Shown here piece after piece: positions 25,340 to 34,683 of a stretch of 59,418 bases of DNA; position 1 is the stretch's first letter, and each line of letters starts with the position of its first letter. Source of the stretch: Acholeplasmataceae bacterium UBA2284 (lineage in GTDB: Bacteria > Bacillota_I > Bacilli_A > Acholeplasmatales > Acholeplasmataceae). The notes below the pieces were generated by a model that saw only the letters and a program-made list of their open reading frames with translations, searched no databases and was not told the origin of the DNA. A program made the translations under genes and the position numbers. The stretch lies in contig DDWO01000010.1 of assembly GCA_002345705.1 (NCBI GenBank), forward strand, positions 65,591 to 125,008. The letters are read 5' to 3'.

Positions 25340-28300
25340 TTATTTTCCTCCTCTAATATAGACATTTATTTTAAAGACATGACCTTCTCGGATGTCTCTT
25401 GTCCACTGACCAAAAACTTTACTACCTGTAACTTCACAAAGTTCATTATCCTTATGAAGTGTAATTCTTTCGATATATGCGTTTTTATCAAACGTATCTA
25501 TCTCATCAACTAAATGATAGGTCACCGTCGTTTTGTTAAATAATTTAACTGAAACGATACCATCCTTGAAAAATGATTTTGGAAGCTTAGGTGAAAGCTC
25601 GAAATAAAGCTGTCCATTTTGTAAACCAAATAGATGATTCCCTAAAAACATATATCTCCACATTGAAAGTAATTCTGCTGTCGATCCCGTTAGTCTTGAA
25701 ACAAATCCTTGTCCATGCTTTTTAGGGTCTGGATTGGATGATGTTGCTAGAAAACTTGAGTTTTCAATCGGTGATCTTCCGTAAACATGCGGATCCATAA
25801 AGCATGTGTAGTTTGTCTCAATTTCCTTGAAGAATTCCTCATATAAACCTGATTTCAGAAGTCCTAGTAAATATTTGTAGGTCATATGCAAGAAATTAGA
25901 TTCTCTTTCTAACCATCCTGGAGTAAATGCTCTAATTCTACCGATTTCGTGATTATAATCCTCGAGTGATACAGATGTTTGATAGAATTTGAGTTTTTCA
26001 TCATATAGACCAGTCTTTTTAATCGATTGATAGATTTCTTTAGCTTCCTTCTTTTCTGAGATACCCTTTAAATATCTTGCTGGGGCTTCTAAAAAGATTG
26101 GGAGAGGCTTGATATCAAATGATGTAATTTTAACAACTGGTAATCCGTACTCACCAATGACTGGTTTTCCATCTTTATCTAATATATCTTCATATGTTTT
26201 CGCTTCATAGGTAATATATGTTGGATAGACTGAATTAATTTTCTTGGCTTTTTCTAAGGCTTCCTTAAGCTTTTCCTCGATTTGGAGAAGTAGGCTTAGG
26301 TAATGCTCCACATGATTGGTAATAATCTCTTGTTTTTGCTCTAGCTCATCTCTGTAGGTTTCAAGATGTGTCATCCTTTGATCCCAATTGGTGTAATCAT
26401 CCTTACTATTTATATGCATGTATGCATGTGCTAGCTTATCGGTTGATTTGAGTAGTGTGATGTTACGCTCTGTGTTATCTTTGGAGACTGTAATCAAAAA
26501 CTGTACGATTTTTAGAAGTTCAATCGTCTCTGACACTCCTGATCCGAATAGTCCAGGAACCCCATTCATGGCATCATTCCATCCTGGTTTATTTCCTTCA
26601 TAGGATAATCCGATTCCATATGGATCAAGATGACCGAATTTATTTAATACAAGAGTGAGTAATTTACCATAAAGATTTATCTTTATTTTACCACTTTCAT
26701 TTTCCAACCATCCATCATGAGCACCGTGGTTATGATGGATTGCACCGTATTGTCTAATCTTTCCATCCTTTGTTTTCACATATTTTAGATGTCTTGGAAG
26801 GACTTTAACTGGTGATTTGAAGAATGGGTATTGCTTATTAAAGATTAAATCTTCTAGATGATCTGGATAAATGGAAAGGTAAGAATCAATTAAATCATAA
26901 AGATAAGTGAAATGATCCTCCCAATATCCTTCTCCAAACGCTGCCTTAACTAAGACATGACTATTTCTTAATACTTCCTTGAGTGTTTCTTCGATTTCTA
27001 GACCCTCATTGAAGAGCTTGGTTGCAATATTTCCTGGTGTAAATTCGTTACGCAATACGTCATGAAGTGATTTTGGAAGCTTATCGATATTTCCATCAAA
27101 TTTAAACTTCACACCCTCAATTGATAATGGATTGTATCCATCTGCTTGAATTAAGGAAACGAATTGATAGATGTTGAAATCTCCTAATTCTGGGTAGAAG
27201 AATAAATCATTTCTTCTATTTTGAAGCACATCTCTAAAGTTTCCATTACCCTGAGAATAGAATGCTGGCTCTAGGGAAAAGAAATTATAATCTCTTTCTA
27301 AATCGCCATGCTTTCTAGAATATAGATGATAGCCGATTTGTCCATCTAATGTTTTAACAATTAATGGTGTACCACCTCTTAATACGTTATCTAGATAGGA
27401 TTGCTTGAAATAAGCATCAAGAATTGGCATTGAAGTATTGGTTTCGATTGCTCCAACAATTGCATCATGGATGCTCTTGTTTTCACTTTCCTTAGCAAGC
27501 ATATAGCCTAAATTCATTCTCTTAACTAAGTGTGCTAAGTTGTCTTTATCCTTCGAATATCCAATCACACTAACGAATTCAACTTCCTTTAAGTTCTTAA
27601 ATTGAAATCCGCTCATTGCACATGGAACTTGATTGACATGCACTTGACTAATTTTCTTTAATTGATCAAATGAGTTATCAATAAAGCCATATGGTGTCTC
27701 TAAGCTTAAATCTTCGTTAAAGATTAGCTTATAGTCACTGATGTAGAATACCTCTTGATTTGCTGATGTAAAATAGAAATTTCCATCCAATACCATATTC
27801 ACTTCTGCTGAGTCATCTGTGGATGCTCTTAGCTTATAGAATACGTAATTTTCTTCATGTATGGATGACATCCAGCTTTGAAGTAGATTTGAAATTGCTT
27901 TATATCCACCGTAGTCAATACCAGATGGTAGCATTTGAGCAAGTCCATCAATGACTTCGATATTTTTTTCTGTTTCAGTTAGGTTTTTAATTTGAACTTT
28001 TCTTGCTAAGCCTGCAACACTCTCATTAGGTAGTGTAAAGTAGGTCACTTTCACTTCAATTCCTAAAGCTAAATTTCTTTCAACAATGGAGACACTATCT
28101 TGTTTAATGATTAGGTCTTGATTTAAGTTTTTCTCTTTAAAAAACTCGTAGACCTCACCATTCAATTTGATTAATGTTCTAAATCCAATTCTTGAAACGA
28201 AATGATAGGCGTTATTTGCAGGGAAAAACTCCATCATGGCTCCATTTTTGTCACGGATACCAAATGATGTGATGAGTTGGCCACGATTGACATAGAATGC

Positions 28301-28408
28301 CCATAATGGTATTCCCATTTTTCCAGCAATACCGCTTAAGAAACTAGAGAATGTTTTTTGCTTTTGATAATCTTTGATGGTGTATTCAACCATTTCTTTT
28401 GTCGTCAT
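25340..28408 (-). CDS. beta-glucan phosphorylase of the GH94/GH149/GH161 clan
   Basis: 1022 residues, cytoplasmic. The N-terminal beta-sandwich (WAFYVNRGQLITSFGIRDKNGAMMEF) and the (alpha/alpha)6-barrel signatures (YGAIHHNHGAHDGWLENE; GLSYEGNKPGWNDAMNGVPGLFGSG) place it with the inverting glycoside phosphorylases; the Asp in GWNDAMNG is in the position of the catalytic acid. C-terminal LTGSTAELLSMWRYMFLG is also typical. Its length exceeds classical GH94 enzymes (about 800) and fits GH149/GH161 beta-1,3-glucan phosphorylases or the long GH94 oligoglucan group; the exact family cannot be told by reading. It would cut imported oligosaccharides with phosphate to glucose 1-phosphate. GGAGG sets the start; the promoter carries two LacI-type operators. 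Confidence 0.8.
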   Translation of the reverse strand: MTTKEMVEYTIKDYQKQKTFSSFLSGIAGKMGIPLWAFYVNRGQLITSFGIRDKNGAMMEFFPANNAYHFVSRIGFRTLIKLNGEVYEFFKEKNLNQDLIIKQDSVSIVERNLALGIEVKVTYFTLPNESVAGLARKVQIKNLTETEKNIEVIDGLAQMLPSGIDYGGYKAISNLLQSWMSSIHEENYVFYKLRASTDDSAEVNMVLDGNFYFTSANQEVFYISDYKLIFNEDLSLETPYGFIDNSFDQLKKISQVHVNQVPCAMSGFQFKNLKEVEFVSVIGYSKDKDNLAHLVKRMNLGYMLAKESENKSIHDAIVGAIETNTSMPILDAYFKQSYLDNVLRGGTPLIVKTLDGQIGYHLYSRKHGDLERDYNFFSLEPAFYSQGNGNFRDVLQNRRNDLFFYPELGDFNIYQFVSLIQADGYNPLSIEGVKFKFDGNIDKLPKSLHDVLRNEFTPGNIATKLFNEGLEIEETLKEVLRNSHVLVKAAFGEGYWEDHFTYLYDLIDSYLSIYPDHLEDLIFNKQYPFFKSPVKVLPRHLKYVKTKDGKIRQYGAIHHNHGAHDGWLENESGKIKINLYGKLLTLVLNKFGHLDPYGIGLSYEGNKPGWNDAMNGVPGLFGSGVSETIELLKIVQFLITVSKDNTERNITLLKSTDKLAHAYMHINSKDDYTNWDQRMTHLETYRDELEQKQEIITNHVEHYLSLLLQIEEKLKEALEKAKKINSVYPTYITYEAKTYEDILDKDGKPVIGEYGLPVVKITSFDIKPLPIFLEAPARYLKGISEKKEAKEIYQSIKKTGLYDEKLKFYQTSVSLEDYNHEIGRIRAFTPGWLERESNFLHMTYKYLLGLLKSGLYEEFFKEIETNYTCFMDPHVYGRSPIENSSFLATSSNPDPKKHGQGFVSRLTGSTAELLSMWRYMFLGNHLFGLQNGQLYFELSPKLPKSFFKDGIVSVKLFNKTTVTYHLVDEIDTFDKNAYIERITLHKDNELCEVTGSKVFGQWTRDIREGHVFKINVYIRGGK

Positions 28409-28419
28409 ATTTCCTCCAA

Positions 28420-28433
28420 GGAAATCGGTTTCT
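28420..28433 (-). promoter_or_regulatory. LacI-type operator A1
   Basis: GGAAATCGGTTTCT, centred at 28426/28427, in the leader of the 1022-residue phosphorylase gene, just before its ribosome-binding site. Confidence 0.75.
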
Positions 28434-28449
28434 TAGTTAACTTATTATT

Positions 28450-28479
28450 ATCATACCACAAATGTGGAACCGTTTTCAA
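28450..28479 (-). promoter_or_regulatory. promoter of the long beta-glucan operon
   Basis: On minus: TTGAAA (28479-28474), 18-base spacer, TATGAT (28455-28450) with an extended TGG before the -10. The -35 overlaps operator A2. Confidence 0.65.
28465..28478 (-). promoter_or_regulatory. LacI-type operator A2
   Basis: TGGAACCGTTTTCA, centred at 28471/28472, overlapping the -35 of the phosphorylase promoter, 45 bp from A1 centre to centre. Confidence 0.65.
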
Positions 28480-28494
28480 TATCTATGCTATTTT

Positions 28495-29526
28495 TTATAT
28501 CTTCGTTGAATCTCTTATAATTAATTCTACTGGTAGTTTTACTACCTCATCAACTTCTTGATCAGGATTCTCCATCAGCTGAATCAATAGTTTTGCTGCT
28601 GTTTCTCCGAGAAGCTTTCTATCCTGTGCAATCGTTGTTAGTGATGGAGTGAAATGCTTAGCAAATGCTATATCATCAAATCCAATCACCTGTATATCTT
28701 CTGGGACATTTAAATCCATGTCCCTTAAGCCCTTTAAAACACCTAATGCAATATCATCTGATGCTACTAGAATAACTTCAGGTTTTTCTGTCATTTGTTC
28801 AAGCAATTTTTTTACTGCATTGTATCCGCTAGTAAAACCAAAGCTTTCAGCGAAAACCACTGAATTTAAATCGCTTGTCAAGGACAATTTAGATACGTAA
28901 TTCTGGTATGCTACCAGACGTTCATTGAAAGCTTTAGAGGAAATCGGACCTGAAATCATTGAAACACGTTGTTTCTTTAAATGATTTTTGATATATTCAA
29001 GAGTTATTCTTATACCTTGATCATTATCACTAATAACGGTGTGTAATCCAGGAAGTAGCATATCTGTGGATACACAAGGTATACCACTCTTGACGAGCTC
29101 ATATAAACCTTGATCTGTATAGTTACCTACCACGATATAGACTCCATCTACTCTTTTATTGATACACCATTCATAATAGGATAATTCATGCTTTCCTAAT
29201 TTTTTAACAATAAAGGATAGCTCATAACCTTCCTTTTCAACATGTGTTTTGAAATGCTGTAAAATGCTAGAAAAGAATGAATGCTCTAATCCCACATCAG
29301 ATTCTTCCGTAAACACTATACCAACGGTATATGTTCTTTTAGATTTTAGCATTCTCGCACTAGATGCAGGAACATAACCTACCTCTTTGATATATGCTAG
29401 AACTCTTTCTCTGGTTTGATCACTCACATTACCTGTTCTATTGATGACCTTTGAGATGGTTCCAGGAGCTAGATTCAATTCTTCAGCAATGGTATAGATT
29501 GTTCGTTTTTTAGTCAATTTATTCAC
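28495..29526 (-). CDS. LacI-family transcriptional regulator 1
   Basis: 343 residues. N-terminal HTH (TIYTIAEELNLAPGTISKVIN, about 9-30) with hinge helix (SARMLKSKRTYTVGIVF), followed by a periplasmic-binding-protein-like sensor domain (about 60-340; VIGFDDIAFAKHFTPSLTTIAQD). It is the last gene of the 33145-28495 operon and probably represses the glucan genes until a beta-glucoside binds. The frame begins with GTG at 29526, eight bases inside the GH16 gene. It closely resembles the second regulator at 38200, and both probably read the same paired operators. Confidence 0.93.
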   Translation of the reverse strand: MNKLTKKRTIYTIAEELNLAPGTISKVINRTGNVSDQTRERVLAYIKEVGYVPASSARMLKSKRTYTVGIVFTEESDVGLEHSFFSSILQHFKTHVEKEGYELSFIVKKLGKHELSYYEWCINKRVDGVYIVVGNYTDQGLYELVKSGIPCVSTDMLLPGLHTVISDNDQGIRITLEYIKNHLKKQRVSMISGPISSKAFNERLVAYQNYVSKLSLTSDLNSVVFAESFGFTSGYNAVKKLLEQMTEKPEVILVASDDIALGVLKGLRDMDLNVPEDIQVIGFDDIAFAKHFTPSLTTIAQDRKLLGETAAKLLIQLMENPDQEVDEVVKLPVELIIRDSTKI

Positions 29527-30241
29527 TTCTTTCGTATACTTTTACGTACTTGAATTGCATTGTTGATGGAAAAATTTGATCATCTACTGCTCCACCCCAG
29601 TTACCACCTATTGCTAGGTTTAAAATGAGATAAAATCCTTTATTGAATGGCCATTCAGCATCTGTATCATTTTCTTTTCTTGTAAATGATTGATGTCTCT
29701 TTTTATCAAGAAAGAATGTGATTTCATCCTCTGTCCATTCGATTGCATATTCATGAAAATCATTAAATAAATTAGGAACATTTACAACTTCGGTGCGTTG
29801 ATTATGTTGATGGAAGTTGAATGTTTTTGTATGAAGTGAGAAATGAATATTTTCTGGATGTCTACCGACATGCTCCATCATATCAATCTCACCACAAAGC
29901 GGCCATCCGACTTCCTTCATGTTATCGCCTAACAACCAAATTGCTGGCCAAGTACCAAATCCTTCTGGTATCTTGCAGCTCACTTCAATTCTTCCATAAA
30001 GAATCGATTTTTTGTTTTTAGTGGTTAGCTTAGCTGAAGTATATTCTCTATTTTCATATGGCTCTTTATAGCTTACAATATTTAAGATGCCATCCTTTAT
30101 AAATGCATTTTTATCATGATTTGTATAGTATTGAAATTCATTATTTCCAAATCCATGGCCACCTGTTTCAAGGTTCCATATTTGATCTTTTGGTTTTCCG
30201 TCTTTTTCAAAGTTGTCTTCCCATAGTAGTTTAAATGTCAT
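29519..30241 (-). CDS. cytoplasmic GH16 beta-glucanase
   Basis: 240 residues with no signal peptide. GH16 core with GEIDMMEHVG (Glu118, Asp120, Glu123) and supporting GTWPAIWLLG and NLAIGGNWGG. The extra Met in the catalytic motif fits a laminarinase-type enzyme. Being cytoplasmic, it would shorten imported beta-1,3-oligosaccharides before phosphorolysis. Overlaps the cupin gene upstream (four bases) and the LacI gene downstream (eight bases). Confidence 0.9.
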   Translation of the reverse strand: MTFKLLWEDNFEKDGKPKDQIWNLETGGHGFGNNEFQYYTNHDKNAFIKDGILNIVSYKEPYENREYTSAKLTTKNKKSILYGRIEVSCKIPEGFGTWPAIWLLGDNMKEVGWPLCGEIDMMEHVGRHPENIHFSLHTKTFNFHQHNQRTEVVNVPNLFNDFHEYAIEWTEDEITFFLDKKRHQSFTRKENDTDAEWPFNKGFYLILNLAIGGNWGGAVDDQIFPSTMQFKYVKVYERSE

Positions 30242-30654
30242 CTAGATTGCTCCCTGTATCTTTTTTTCATCAAGTCCTTTTCTTCATTTGTCATATAGAC
30301 TCTTGGAGAATTCTCATAGCTTGTGCTTTCTTCTTCAACAATGAGTAATTTTGCATCAGCGCTTAACGTATGCGTGTGATAAACTCCCATTGGTATTTTG
30401 TAAACCTTATTTTGTTCTAAGGATATACAGGAGATGTCTTTGATTCTTTCGTTTTCCACCTCTGCGAAAAACATATGACATGTACCTGATAGTAAAACAA
30501 AGACTTCATCTGTTAAATCATGCGCTTCAACATAATTTAATTTTTCAACTTCCAGCTCATCAATGTAATTTAGGATTGCTACACGCCAATTTTGGTGATG
30601 AAAGAGTTTTTCGTATCCGATGCCAGTAAAATCATATGTGTCATAATATTTCAT
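30238..30654 (-). CDS. cupin-domain protein
   Basis: 138 residues. One cupin barrel: VEAHDLTDEVFVLLSGTCHMFFAE (motif 1 region) and KVYKIPMGVYHTHTL (motif 2 region, with His residues that could bind a metal). No specific family; small cupins in sugar loci may be isomerases or sugar-binding regulators. The end overlaps the GH16 gene and the start lies 14 bases inside the GH94 gene, so it belongs to the phosphorylase operon. Confidence 0.75.
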   Translation of the reverse strand: MKYYDTYDFTGIGYEKLFHHQNWRVAILNYIDELEVEKLNYVEAHDLTDEVFVLLSGTCHMFFAEVENERIKDISCISLEQNKVYKIPMGVYHTHTLSADAKLLIVEEESTSYENSPRVYMTNEEKDLMKKRYREQSR

Positions 30655-33145
30655 CTAAAATCACCTCGATATCGCCATCAATTTTTATAAGTTCATTAGG
30701 TACTTCTTTGCCATTAATTAAGATTTTTTTTATGCTGTAAAATCCAAAGTCTAAATCTTTAGGGTTATGGTATGATACTTTTCTAAGCTGATTGAATAGG
30801 TATGTTGTAATACTTGCTTGATGATTTATAAAATCTTCTTTTTTAAGCTTTGGAGAAAGTCTAAGCTTTCCATAATCCATTTGTATTCCAAAGACTTCAG
30901 TTCTGATCAGCTTCAGCATCCACGACGCTGACCCTGTCAAGTAAGTATACATTCCAATACCACGGTCATTGAAGTACTCTGGTATGCCTAGGAAAACCTT
31001 AGCGTCTAATGATTGTGCACGCTTCAGTAGTGACATGAATGCTTCTCTTCCATAGGAAACTAGATTATATTGATAAAGGCCATATGCATACATAACTGCC
31101 ATATGGGAGAATACTGCCCCATTTTCCTTATGTCCGTAGGCGAAGCCATAGGCTCTACCCATATTGGTTAATATTTCTTTATAGTCACTATTTAATTGGT
31201 ATCCACCTAAATCCTTCTTAAATAGTAAATCTCTTGTTTTACTAGCGATAAATCCTGCTTGTTTAGGTGATGCTGTTTGTGAGAGAAGTGCCATCGTTTG
31301 ACCAGTTAGGTTCATGGTATCTTCACTATCCACATCTACTCCATCATTATTGAAATAGCTTTGATATCTCTCATTTATAAACGCATGTTCATGCAAATGA
31401 GCAATTCTTGTTGAAGAAAGATCTTTTAGGATGTCTACCAATTGATCCTTTCTCATTTTGATAGTGTGACCACTAAAATGAGCAACTGAATCAAAGAAAT
31501 GATGTAAATTAGGCTTTTCTTCTAAAAGTAAGGATAAATCCTTGAATATTTCAATTTCTTCTACCTTTAGTTTTGAAATCATGTTTGCTAGAAGCTCAAG
31601 ATTGCTTGCATACATGTGAGTAAACGCAATTGTTTCCCCTTGATCATGTGCCATATCTAGTCCATCATTCCAGTCAGCATCCTCTAGTCTTACAAAGCCA
31701 TGCTTTCCAATATTATGATGTCCAACAAGATTTTGAAGCAGTAAATGCTCTAGTATGGATCCTTGATAGGGTTTACCATCTGAAGTGGTTTGAATATTCT
31801 TTTGATATGGTCTAGTTTTTTTAGTGTAATGCGTGAATTGATCCATGAAATAATACTGTTTTTTAAGTAAAAGATCGATTTGACCAGTTTCATCAATATA
31901 CATTTTCGTTGTCAGTAATGGCCATGCACCATGGTCAGACCAAACACGAGTAATCATATTACGATCTGCCTTAAACTCACCTGGTTTATCTCCAATTATG
32001 GTGGCATTTGAGCCATCAATTCTTACACCTTGGAAGTTATTATATAATAAATCGATTACAGAGTCATCATTCATCATAATGAGTGATAAAAGATCTTGCC
32101 ATAGGTCTCTCCAGCCTCTTCCGCCATGTCCATAGTCATGATGTGGAAGGTATGAGTTTCCAAAGTATCTTCTAAGCATTGGCTGCAAAACAACCCATGA
32201 TAATTGATCACTTGTTTCTTGATCTGCAAGATTAAACTGTAGAGATGAAACATAGTTTTTGAAGAAGTTAACGGTTTTTTCTAATCCGTCATAAAATTCT
32301 GAAACATTTAAGTATTTATTTTGATCTATTATTGCTTGTTCTCTCGATTGATGGATTCCAATCGACATGTAAAGTGTGATGGATTCCCCAGCCTTCAGTG
32401 TGATTTCATTGAAGCCAATTGCTCCAATCGCTTCATATCCATTCACCTTAGTGCCTAGTGGTGATAATCGATTCAATCCCTTTGGAAAGTGCAATGATCC
32501 ACCATGAATGAAGTCATCGAGCACAGGAATATATCCTCTTGGAGTTAATTTCTCTGATTTAGCAAAAACGCTATAGATTGTGTCATTTTTTTGATGTCCA
32601 CGTTCGTCAAATGATAATGTGGGTTCAACCATGATACCAGAATCTACAACTTCAATACGATTGAGTAGTGAAGTCACCTGACGATGATCTCTTAAATTAT
32701 CAGCACTTCTTGCATATATTGGAGTAGCTGTAGTTACTTCGAGTTGAAAGCTGCGGGATGCTTGATTTGTAATTTTTATTTCGTGAAGTTCAAGATTTAC
32801 ATCTAAGGGAATATATGATAAAACCTCGAGCTTTAATATCGAGTTTGTTCTAGTTACTTTTTGATAAAGCAAGTCTGCTTCATAGGTTATTTCATCTTCT
32901 TGTTGAAGTGCTGTTTGACCATTTAAAAAATATAGGTCACCATCAATTTTAAAAATAATATTTCTTGAAAATATATTGTTATATAAGTCTACCTCAGTAG
33001 TCGGTTCCAACGCATAATGATGTTGATCGAGCTTTAAATCGCCTCCAAAAAAAGGAGTGATCGAACTTCTTAATCCCTTTAGGTTGAAAAGAGGAAAGTA
33101 ATATCCGTCATTTGTTTTAAGTTGTATAATCTTTTTAGTTGACAT
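30641..33145 (-). CDS. GH94 phosphorylase, laminaribiose-phosphorylase-like
   Basis: 834 residues, cytoplasmic. GH94 hallmarks: N-terminal beta-sandwich (HYALEPTTEVDLYNNIF), GRGWRDLWQDLLSL, and the catalytic-acid segment LEDADWNDGLDMA, then GYQLNSDYKEILTNMGRAYGFAYGHKENGAVFSHMA. The length and motif fit cellobiose/laminaribiose phosphorylases. A laminaribiose phosphorylase has been characterised in Acholeplasma laidlawii, and the GH16-rich context here argues for the beta-1,3 specificity, which is inferred. The reaction would be laminaribiose plus phosphate to glucose 1-phosphate and glucose. AGAGGTG four bases before the ATG. Two operators flank its promoter. Confidence 0.85.
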   Translation of the reverse strand: MSTKKIIQLKTNDGYYFPLFNLKGLRSSITPFFGGDLKLDQHHYALEPTTEVDLYNNIFSRNIIFKIDGDLYFLNGQTALQQEDEITYEADLLYQKVTRTNSILKLEVLSYIPLDVNLELHEIKITNQASRSFQLEVTTATPIYARSADNLRDHRQVTSLLNRIEVVDSGIMVEPTLSFDERGHQKNDTIYSVFAKSEKLTPRGYIPVLDDFIHGGSLHFPKGLNRLSPLGTKVNGYEAIGAIGFNEITLKAGESITLYMSIGIHQSREQAIIDQNKYLNVSEFYDGLEKTVNFFKNYVSSLQFNLADQETSDQLSWVVLQPMLRRYFGNSYLPHHDYGHGGRGWRDLWQDLLSLIMMNDDSVIDLLYNNFQGVRIDGSNATIIGDKPGEFKADRNMITRVWSDHGAWPLLTTKMYIDETGQIDLLLKKQYYFMDQFTHYTKKTRPYQKNIQTTSDGKPYQGSILEHLLLQNLVGHHNIGKHGFVRLEDADWNDGLDMAHDQGETIAFTHMYASNLELLANMISKLKVEEIEIFKDLSLLLEEKPNLHHFFDSVAHFSGHTIKMRKDQLVDILKDLSSTRIAHLHEHAFINERYQSYFNNDGVDVDSEDTMNLTGQTMALLSQTASPKQAGFIASKTRDLLFKKDLGGYQLNSDYKEILTNMGRAYGFAYGHKENGAVFSHMAVMYAYGLYQYNLVSYGREAFMSLLKRAQSLDAKVFLGIPEYFNDRGIGMYTYLTGSASWMLKLIRTEVFGIQMDYGKLRLSPKLKKEDFINHQASITTYLFNQLRKVSYHNPKDLDFGFYSIKKILINGKEVPNELIKIDGDIEVILDEIL

Positions 33146-33156
33146 TCTGCACCTCT

Positions 33157-33170
33157 GGAAATCGGTTTCC
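33157..33170 (-). promoter_or_regulatory. LacI-type operator B1
   Basis: GGAAATCGGTTTCC, centred at 33163/33164, between the -10 and the start of the GH94 gene, so a bound repressor would cover the transcription start. Confidence 0.8.
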
Positions 33171-33177
33171 TATTAAT

Positions 33178-33205
33178 ATTATATCTAAAAATTTTTATTT
33201 GTAAA
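33178..33205 (-). promoter_or_regulatory. promoter of the GH94-cupin-GH16-LacI operon
   Basis: On minus: TTTACA (33205-33200), 16-base spacer, TATAAT (33183-33178). It lies between operators B1 and B2. Confidence 0.75.
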
Positions 33206-33223
33206 GGGCTTTCATAAAAAAAC

Positions 33224-33237
33224 TGAAATCGGTTTCC
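33224..33237 (-). promoter_or_regulatory. LacI-type operator B2
   Basis: TGAAATCGGTTTCC, centred at 33230/33231, upstream of the -35, 67 bp from B1 centre to centre. Confidence 0.75.
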
Positions 33238-33242
33238 TAATC

Positions 33243-33273
33243 AAAAAGGCCATGACCTCAGTCAGACCTTTTT
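33243..33273 (-). terminator. terminator of the GH30 gene
   Basis: Outer stem AAAAAGG / CCTTTTT with inner TGAC / GTCA; symmetrical, so it can work in both directions. It separates the GH30 unit from the GH94 promoter. Confidence 0.75.
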
Positions 33274-33282
33274 GTTAAGCGA

Positions 33283-34590
33283 TTATATAATAATAGTTGA
33301 AATACTTCTTTCCTCTACAGTAAGTTTAACATTTTCCTTTAATCCTTTAATTTCAACATTAAAATCCTTATCATTTTGATTTTGAATGACAACAACCATA
33401 GAACCATCTGGATTAACAAATGAAACGTAAAGCAGTTGATCTGTACCTAAGGATTCCATTTGACGAGCTCCTGGACGAATAAACTTTGAGAAATGACCGA
33501 TATAATAATAGGATGGCATTTTTATAAGCTCTTCCTGCCATACTTTAATCATCAATGGTGCTGAACAAAGGTTATTGACATGATTAGGTCCGCCAGTTTC
33601 ATCTAAGAATAAATTCCAATCGATATATCCTTCATTATAGTTCTTCAAGTCATTTAAAATGTTTCTTCCATATCTTTCACCAACCTGATATTCACCAAAA
33701 TGTGGTCCATTTTCTTGACAGCCTTCTGTAAACATCAAATGCTTATCAGGAAACATTTTTTTATGAGTTAAAACATTTTGGAATTGCTCATTTTCATACC
33801 AATGGAATGCAGTACCCCAAGCATATTTTGAGGCTTCCTTATCATCATAAACAACCTTAGCTCTTTCAATCATTATGTCTCTATTGTGATCCCAAATTAA
33901 AATCTTTTTATCTGATAATCCTTCTTTCTCAAGCGTTGGTCCTAAGACTTTTACAAAATCTCTTTCATCCTCAGCAGAATAGATACAGGAATCCCAGCGT
34001 TGAACAGCTGCGGGCTCATTTTGAACTGAAACCCATGAAATACGGACGTTCTTTTCTTCATATGCTATAATGAACTTGACAAAATAGTCTGCCCACGTTT
34101 GGTAATATTTAGGTAGTAATTTCCCTCCACGTACTGGAGAATTGTTATCCTTCATCCAAAATGGTGGTGTCCATGGTGAACCTAAAATCTGAATTTTTTG
34201 TTTCGCATGTGCTTCTGCATCATGAATTAAATCGATGATCGGTTGATCTCTTTCAATCGAGAATGTTTCTAGCTTGTCATCATAATCCTTGATGTATAAA
34301 TAGCTGCCTAGACTAAAATCGCAGCCATGAATTGAAACTCTTCCAATGGTGTAGCCTAAACCATCAACTGGATCAAAATACATCTTAATTGCTTGATCTC
34401 TATTTTCCTTTGAAATTCGCTTTAAATTATAGGCAGAGCTTTCTGTAAATGCACCACCAAATCCAATAATTTCTTGTTTAAGCTCCTTTGGATTAATTGT
34501 AATGGTTTCAAATGGTTGATCTCTAATGACCTTTATTTCCTTTAGGGATAGTCTGTCTTGTGTATCTTTTTTTGTACGATAATGTTTCAT
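33283..34590 (-). CDS. GH30 beta-glucosidase / beta-1,6-glucanase-like enzyme
   Basis: 435 residues, no signal, cytoplasmic. GH30 TIM barrel with IIGFGGAFTESSAYNL near the start, SPWTPPFWMKDN, acid/base Glu192 in VSVQNEP and nucleophile Glu289 in LMFTEGCQ, then a C-terminal beta-domain (SLGTDQLLYVSFVNPDGSMVVVIQN). GH30 enzymes of this size cleave beta-glucosides, including beta-1,6-glucan. In this locus it would remove the beta-1,6 branches of imported laminarin oligosaccharides; that role is inferred. Own promoter (TTGAAT, 16 bases, TATAAT) without an operator copy. Confidence 0.9.
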   Translation of the reverse strand: MKHYRTKKDTQDRLSLKEIKVIRDQPFETITINPKELKQEIIGFGGAFTESSAYNLKRISKENRDQAIKMYFDPVDGLGYTIGRVSIHGCDFSLGSYLYIKDYDDKLETFSIERDQPIIDLIHDAEAHAKQKIQILGSPWTPPFWMKDNNSPVRGGKLLPKYYQTWADYFVKFIIAYEEKNVRISWVSVQNEPAAVQRWDSCIYSAEDERDFVKVLGPTLEKEGLSDKKILIWDHNRDIMIERAKVVYDDKEASKYAWGTAFHWYENEQFQNVLTHKKMFPDKHLMFTEGCQENGPHFGEYQVGERYGRNILNDLKNYNEGYIDWNLFLDETGGPNHVNNLCSAPLMIKVWQEELIKMPSYYYIGHFSKFIRPGARQMESLGTDQLLYVSFVNPDGSMVVVIQNQNDKDFNVEIKGLKENVKLTVEERSISTIII

Positions 34591-34613
34591 TTATATTCAC
34601 CTCTCACACGTTC

Positions 34614-34641
34614 ATTATATTAGAAAAAATTAGTTATTCAA
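34614..34641 (-). promoter_or_regulatory. promoter of the GH30 gene
   Basis: On minus: TTGAAT (34641-34636), 16-base spacer, TATAAT (34619-34614). No LacI-type operator nearby, so the gene may be expressed constitutively or under another control. Confidence 0.65.
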
Positions 34642-34657
34642 GTGTAGTTATTCACGA

Positions 34658-34683
34658 AATTAAAAAGAAGCTTAATGCTTCTT
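34658..34683 (-). terminator. terminator of the 36814-34672 operon
   Basis: On minus: AGAAGC (34682-34677), loop ATTAA, GCTTCT (34671-34666) followed by TTTTTAATTT. The stop codon of the gene lies inside the hairpin. Confidence 0.75.
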
